DNA from: Erysipelotrichaceae bacterium
GTDB taxonomy: Bacteria; Bacillota_I; Bacilli_A; RF39; UBA660
Length of the DNA: 50,737 bases
Assembly (NCBI GenBank): GCA_022772985.1
Contig: JALEZJ010000103.1
Span: 1 to 50,737, forward strand
Direction of reading: 5' to 3'
Shown piece by piece: positions 48,664 through 50,737 of the stretch (within the stretch, counting starts at the first letter, position 1; the number at the start of each line of letters is the position of its first letter). Made by a program: the position numbers and the translations under genes. The notes beneath the pieces are model-generated. The model was not told where the DNA came from. It worked only from the letters and a program-made list of their open reading frames with translations, and did no database searches.

Positions 48664-49734
48664 TTATGCAATATCTTTGTCATTTCCTTCTAATTTTCTT
48701 TTTTGATCTTCATTCATTAAGGCTTCTATTACGACTCCTAAATCTCCATCCATGATTCTATCTAGATTTATAGAAGTAAAACCAATTCGATGATCAGTAA
48801 GTCTATTTTGTGGATAGTTGTAAGTTCTTATTTTTTCACTTCTATCTCCTGTTCCAATTTTACTTCGGCGTTCTTTTCCTTCTGCTTCTTCTTTTTCTCT
48901 TAGTTTTAAATCATATAATCTAGTTTTTAAAATTTTAATAGCCATTTCTTTATTTTTGATTTGACTTCTTTCTACTTGAGAATATACAATAATTCCAGTT
49001 GGAATGTGGGTTAGACGAACGGCACTATCAGTGGTATTGACTCCTTGTCCTCCACACCCACTGCTTCTTGTAATATCAACACGTACTTCATTCATATCTA
49101 GTTCAAAGTCTAATTCTTCTGCTTCTGGCATTACTAGTACAGTTGCTGTTGAAGTGTGAACTCTACCTTGACTTTCTGTTGCAGGAACTCTCTGTACTCG
49201 GTGAGCACCACTTTCATATTTTAGTTTAGAATAGACATTTTCTCCTTTTACCATAAACTCAATATTGGTAAATCCACCAGCTGATCCTTCAATGCTGTTA
49301 GTTACATCTATTTTCCAACCTTCACGACTTGCATATTTCATATACATATCAAATAAATCTCCTGCAAAGATATTTGCTTCGTCTCCACCTGCTGCTCCTT
49401 TAATTTCTACTACAACATTTTTTTCATCATTTGGATCATGTGGTAATAGTAAAATCTCTAGTTGACTTTCTAATTTGCTCTTTTCTTCTTCTAGGGATAC
49501 TAGTTCTTCTTTGGCAAAAGCTCCTAGTTCACTATCTTTTGTAAGTTCTTTATCTTCTTCTATATTTTTTAATACTTGTTTATATTTATTATATAGTTCT
49601 ACTGTTTCTGATAGTCTCGTTTGTTCTTTCGATAATTCTGTCATTTTTTTTATATCTTGAATTATATCAGGACTAGATAATTGTTCTGTTATCTCTTGAT
49701 ATCTTTTTACGATGGCTTCTAATCTGTCTATCAT
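48664..49734 (-). CDS. prfA: Peptide chain release factor 1
   Basis: HRVQRVPATESQGRVHTSTATV (PAT-type RF1), RSSGCGGQGVNTTDSAVRLTHIPTG (GGQ). Confidence 0.98.
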   Translation of the reverse strand: MIDRLEAIVKRYQEITEQLSSPDIIQDIKKMTELSKEQTRLSETVELYNKYKQVLKNIEEDKELTKDSELGAFAKEELVSLEEEKSKLESQLEILLLPHDPNDEKNVVVEIKGAAGGDEANIFAGDLFDMYMKYASREGWKIDVTNSIEGSAGGFTNIEFMVKGENVYSKLKYESGAHRVQRVPATESQGRVHTSTATVLVMPEAEELDFELDMNEVRVDITRSSGCGGQGVNTTDSAVRLTHIPTGIIVYSQVERSQIKNKEMAIKILKTRLYDLKLREKEEAEGKERRSKIGTGDRSEKIRTYNYPQNRLTDHRIGFTSINLDRIMDGDLGVVIEALMNEDQKRKLEGNDKDIA

Positions 49735-49789
49735 ATCAATCGCTCCTTTTCTTTTTATTATTCTATCATATTATAAAGAAGAAGGCAAA

Positions 49790-49828
49790 AAATATTTAGA
49801 ATATTTTTTAGGTATTCTAAATATTTTA
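49790..49828 (-). terminator. Intrinsic terminator after the 49826 ORF
   Basis: AAATATTTAGAATA...TATTCTAAATATTT inverted repeat followed by a T-run on the minus strand. Confidence 0.75.
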
Positions 49829-50518
49829 TTTTCGTTTTCTTGCTTTTATAAAAATGCTGTTATCTCCAAGGATGGTAGTGTTATTTATACTTAACTCTTT
49901 CATATCTTTTGAAAAATAACAACTTCCAACTCCAATTATTTTAGAAAAATCATATTTTGTCACGACATCATAAGAAATAATTCCTTCTGTTAAAGCTAAT
50001 CTAAACATTTTTAAGTCATGTCTTTTCCAGGCGTTTAAAGATTTTTGGCCTTTTTCTTTGTATGATTCTAAAGCTTGTTCTACCATGGTAGACGAACATT
50101 TGGGCCAAAGATTTTCAAATGGCATACAATGAATAATTCCTTTGCCAATAAATTGTTGTGCTATCTCATTATAATTTGTTGCATCTAGTTCTCCTAATAA
50201 ACTAGTAAATAAAAGAATACTATTTAAATAAGTACATTGGATTTTTTCTTTTATGTATTCACAGTCATCTCCAGTACTAGAAGTAATATATTGATTCATT
50301 AAAGTATTTCCTTCTCTTATATAGCCTGTTTTTAATATGGATTTAAAACTAGCTAATCCTTCTTGAGTTGATATTTGGTAGTTATTTATGTCTTCTCTAT
50401 TTATTAGTTCGTCCCTTAATTCTTTTAATTCATCTCTTCTTTTTACTTTTAATTTTCCTACTAATAAAGTATTTTCTGTATCTTGTGTTATAATCATATC
50501 GCGTTTTTGTTGTTCCAT
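49826..50518 (-). CDS. Hypothetical protein
   Basis: ATG 50518 (MEQQKRDMIITQDTENTLLVGKLKVKRRDELKELRDELINRED...) with GGGGGAA RBS; the track start at 50578 falls in the -35 of the putative promoter. Confidence 0.8.
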   Translation of the reverse strand: MEQQKRDMIITQDTENTLLVGKLKVKRRDELKELRDELINREDINNYQISTQEGLASFKSILKTGYIREGNTLMNQYITSSTGDDCEYIKEKIQCTYLNSILLFTSLLGELDATNYNEIAQQFIGKGIIHCMPFENLWPKCSSTMVEQALESYKEKGQKSLNAWKRHDLKMFRLALTEGIISYDVVTKYDFSKIIGVGSCYFSKDMKELSINNTTILGDNSIFIKARKRK

Positions 50519-50549
50519 CACACTATTTCCCCCAATCAAAACGTTGTTT

Positions 50550-50578
50550 ATTTTAGCATATCTTTTTATTTCTGTCAA
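50550..50578 (-). promoter_or_regulatory. Sigma-A promoter of the 49826 ORF
   Basis: TTGACA-N17-TAAAAT with extended -10 TGC. Confidence 0.8.
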
Positions 50579-50737
50579 CTGTTAGTTATTTTTTGCCAGG
50601 ATAAATTCATAAACGTGGAAATAATAGATATTACTTATATAGTGTATTTATTATTTTTTCTATTTCATACTCAAAATCCATACTAATATTGAATCGAATT
50701 GAATTCATGCTTAACTTAGTTTGATTTTTGAATATTT

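Noticed and set aside
49050-49110. GCGGQGVN variant of the GGQ motif in RF1
   Set aside because: GGQ is intact and neighbouring differences look like normal variation among Firmicutes RF1.
1-50737. Mycoplasma-type code 4 (UGA = Trp)
   Set aside because: All long housekeeping ORFs are full length with Trp as TGG, and nusG ends in TGA.
1-50737. CRISPR arrays, tRNA or rRNA genes, transposases
   Set aside because: No regularly spaced repeats, cloverleaf-like or rRNA sequences, or transposase motifs were seen; the only notable dispersed repeat is the 56-bp palindrome pair.

Overview
50.7-kb, low-GC bacterial chromosomal window, most likely from a Firmicutes/Bacilli or Mollicutes-related lineage. 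It uses the standard code: Trp is TGG throughout and TGA terminates nusG. Nearly all genes are on the minus strand; a small block at about 16.9-19.9 kb is on the plus strand. The housekeeping core is secE-nusG-rplK-rplA-rplJ-rplL-[703-aa membrane protein]-[DUF1292]-rpoB-rpoC; dnaE; dnaI and dnaB; a T-box leader with gatC-gatA-gatB-aspS; and prfA-prmC. Accessory genes include an mntP-like transporter, spoIIR, an SDR, a P-type ATPase, an RluA-type pseudouridine synthase and a SAM methyltransferase. Regulatory elements readable by eye include several TTGACA-N17-TATAAT promoters, an L10 leader, probable L1 operators, a T-box and several intrinsic terminators. The best novelty candidates are: (i) a 1157-aa helical-repeat protein overlapping a small cold-shock/OB-like protein, bracketed by two near-identical 56-bp palindromes, next to a ClpX-like ATPase that seems to lack the ClpP-docking loop and zinc domain; (ii) a tandem pair of paralogous coiled-coil/two-TM proteins behind a perfect promoter with a long ORF-free leader; (iii) a tandem P-loop kinase-like fusion; (iv) a large membrane protein inserted between rplL and rpoB; (v) decayed genes not present in the ORF track. 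All assignments were made by reading the sequence; no database searches were run.
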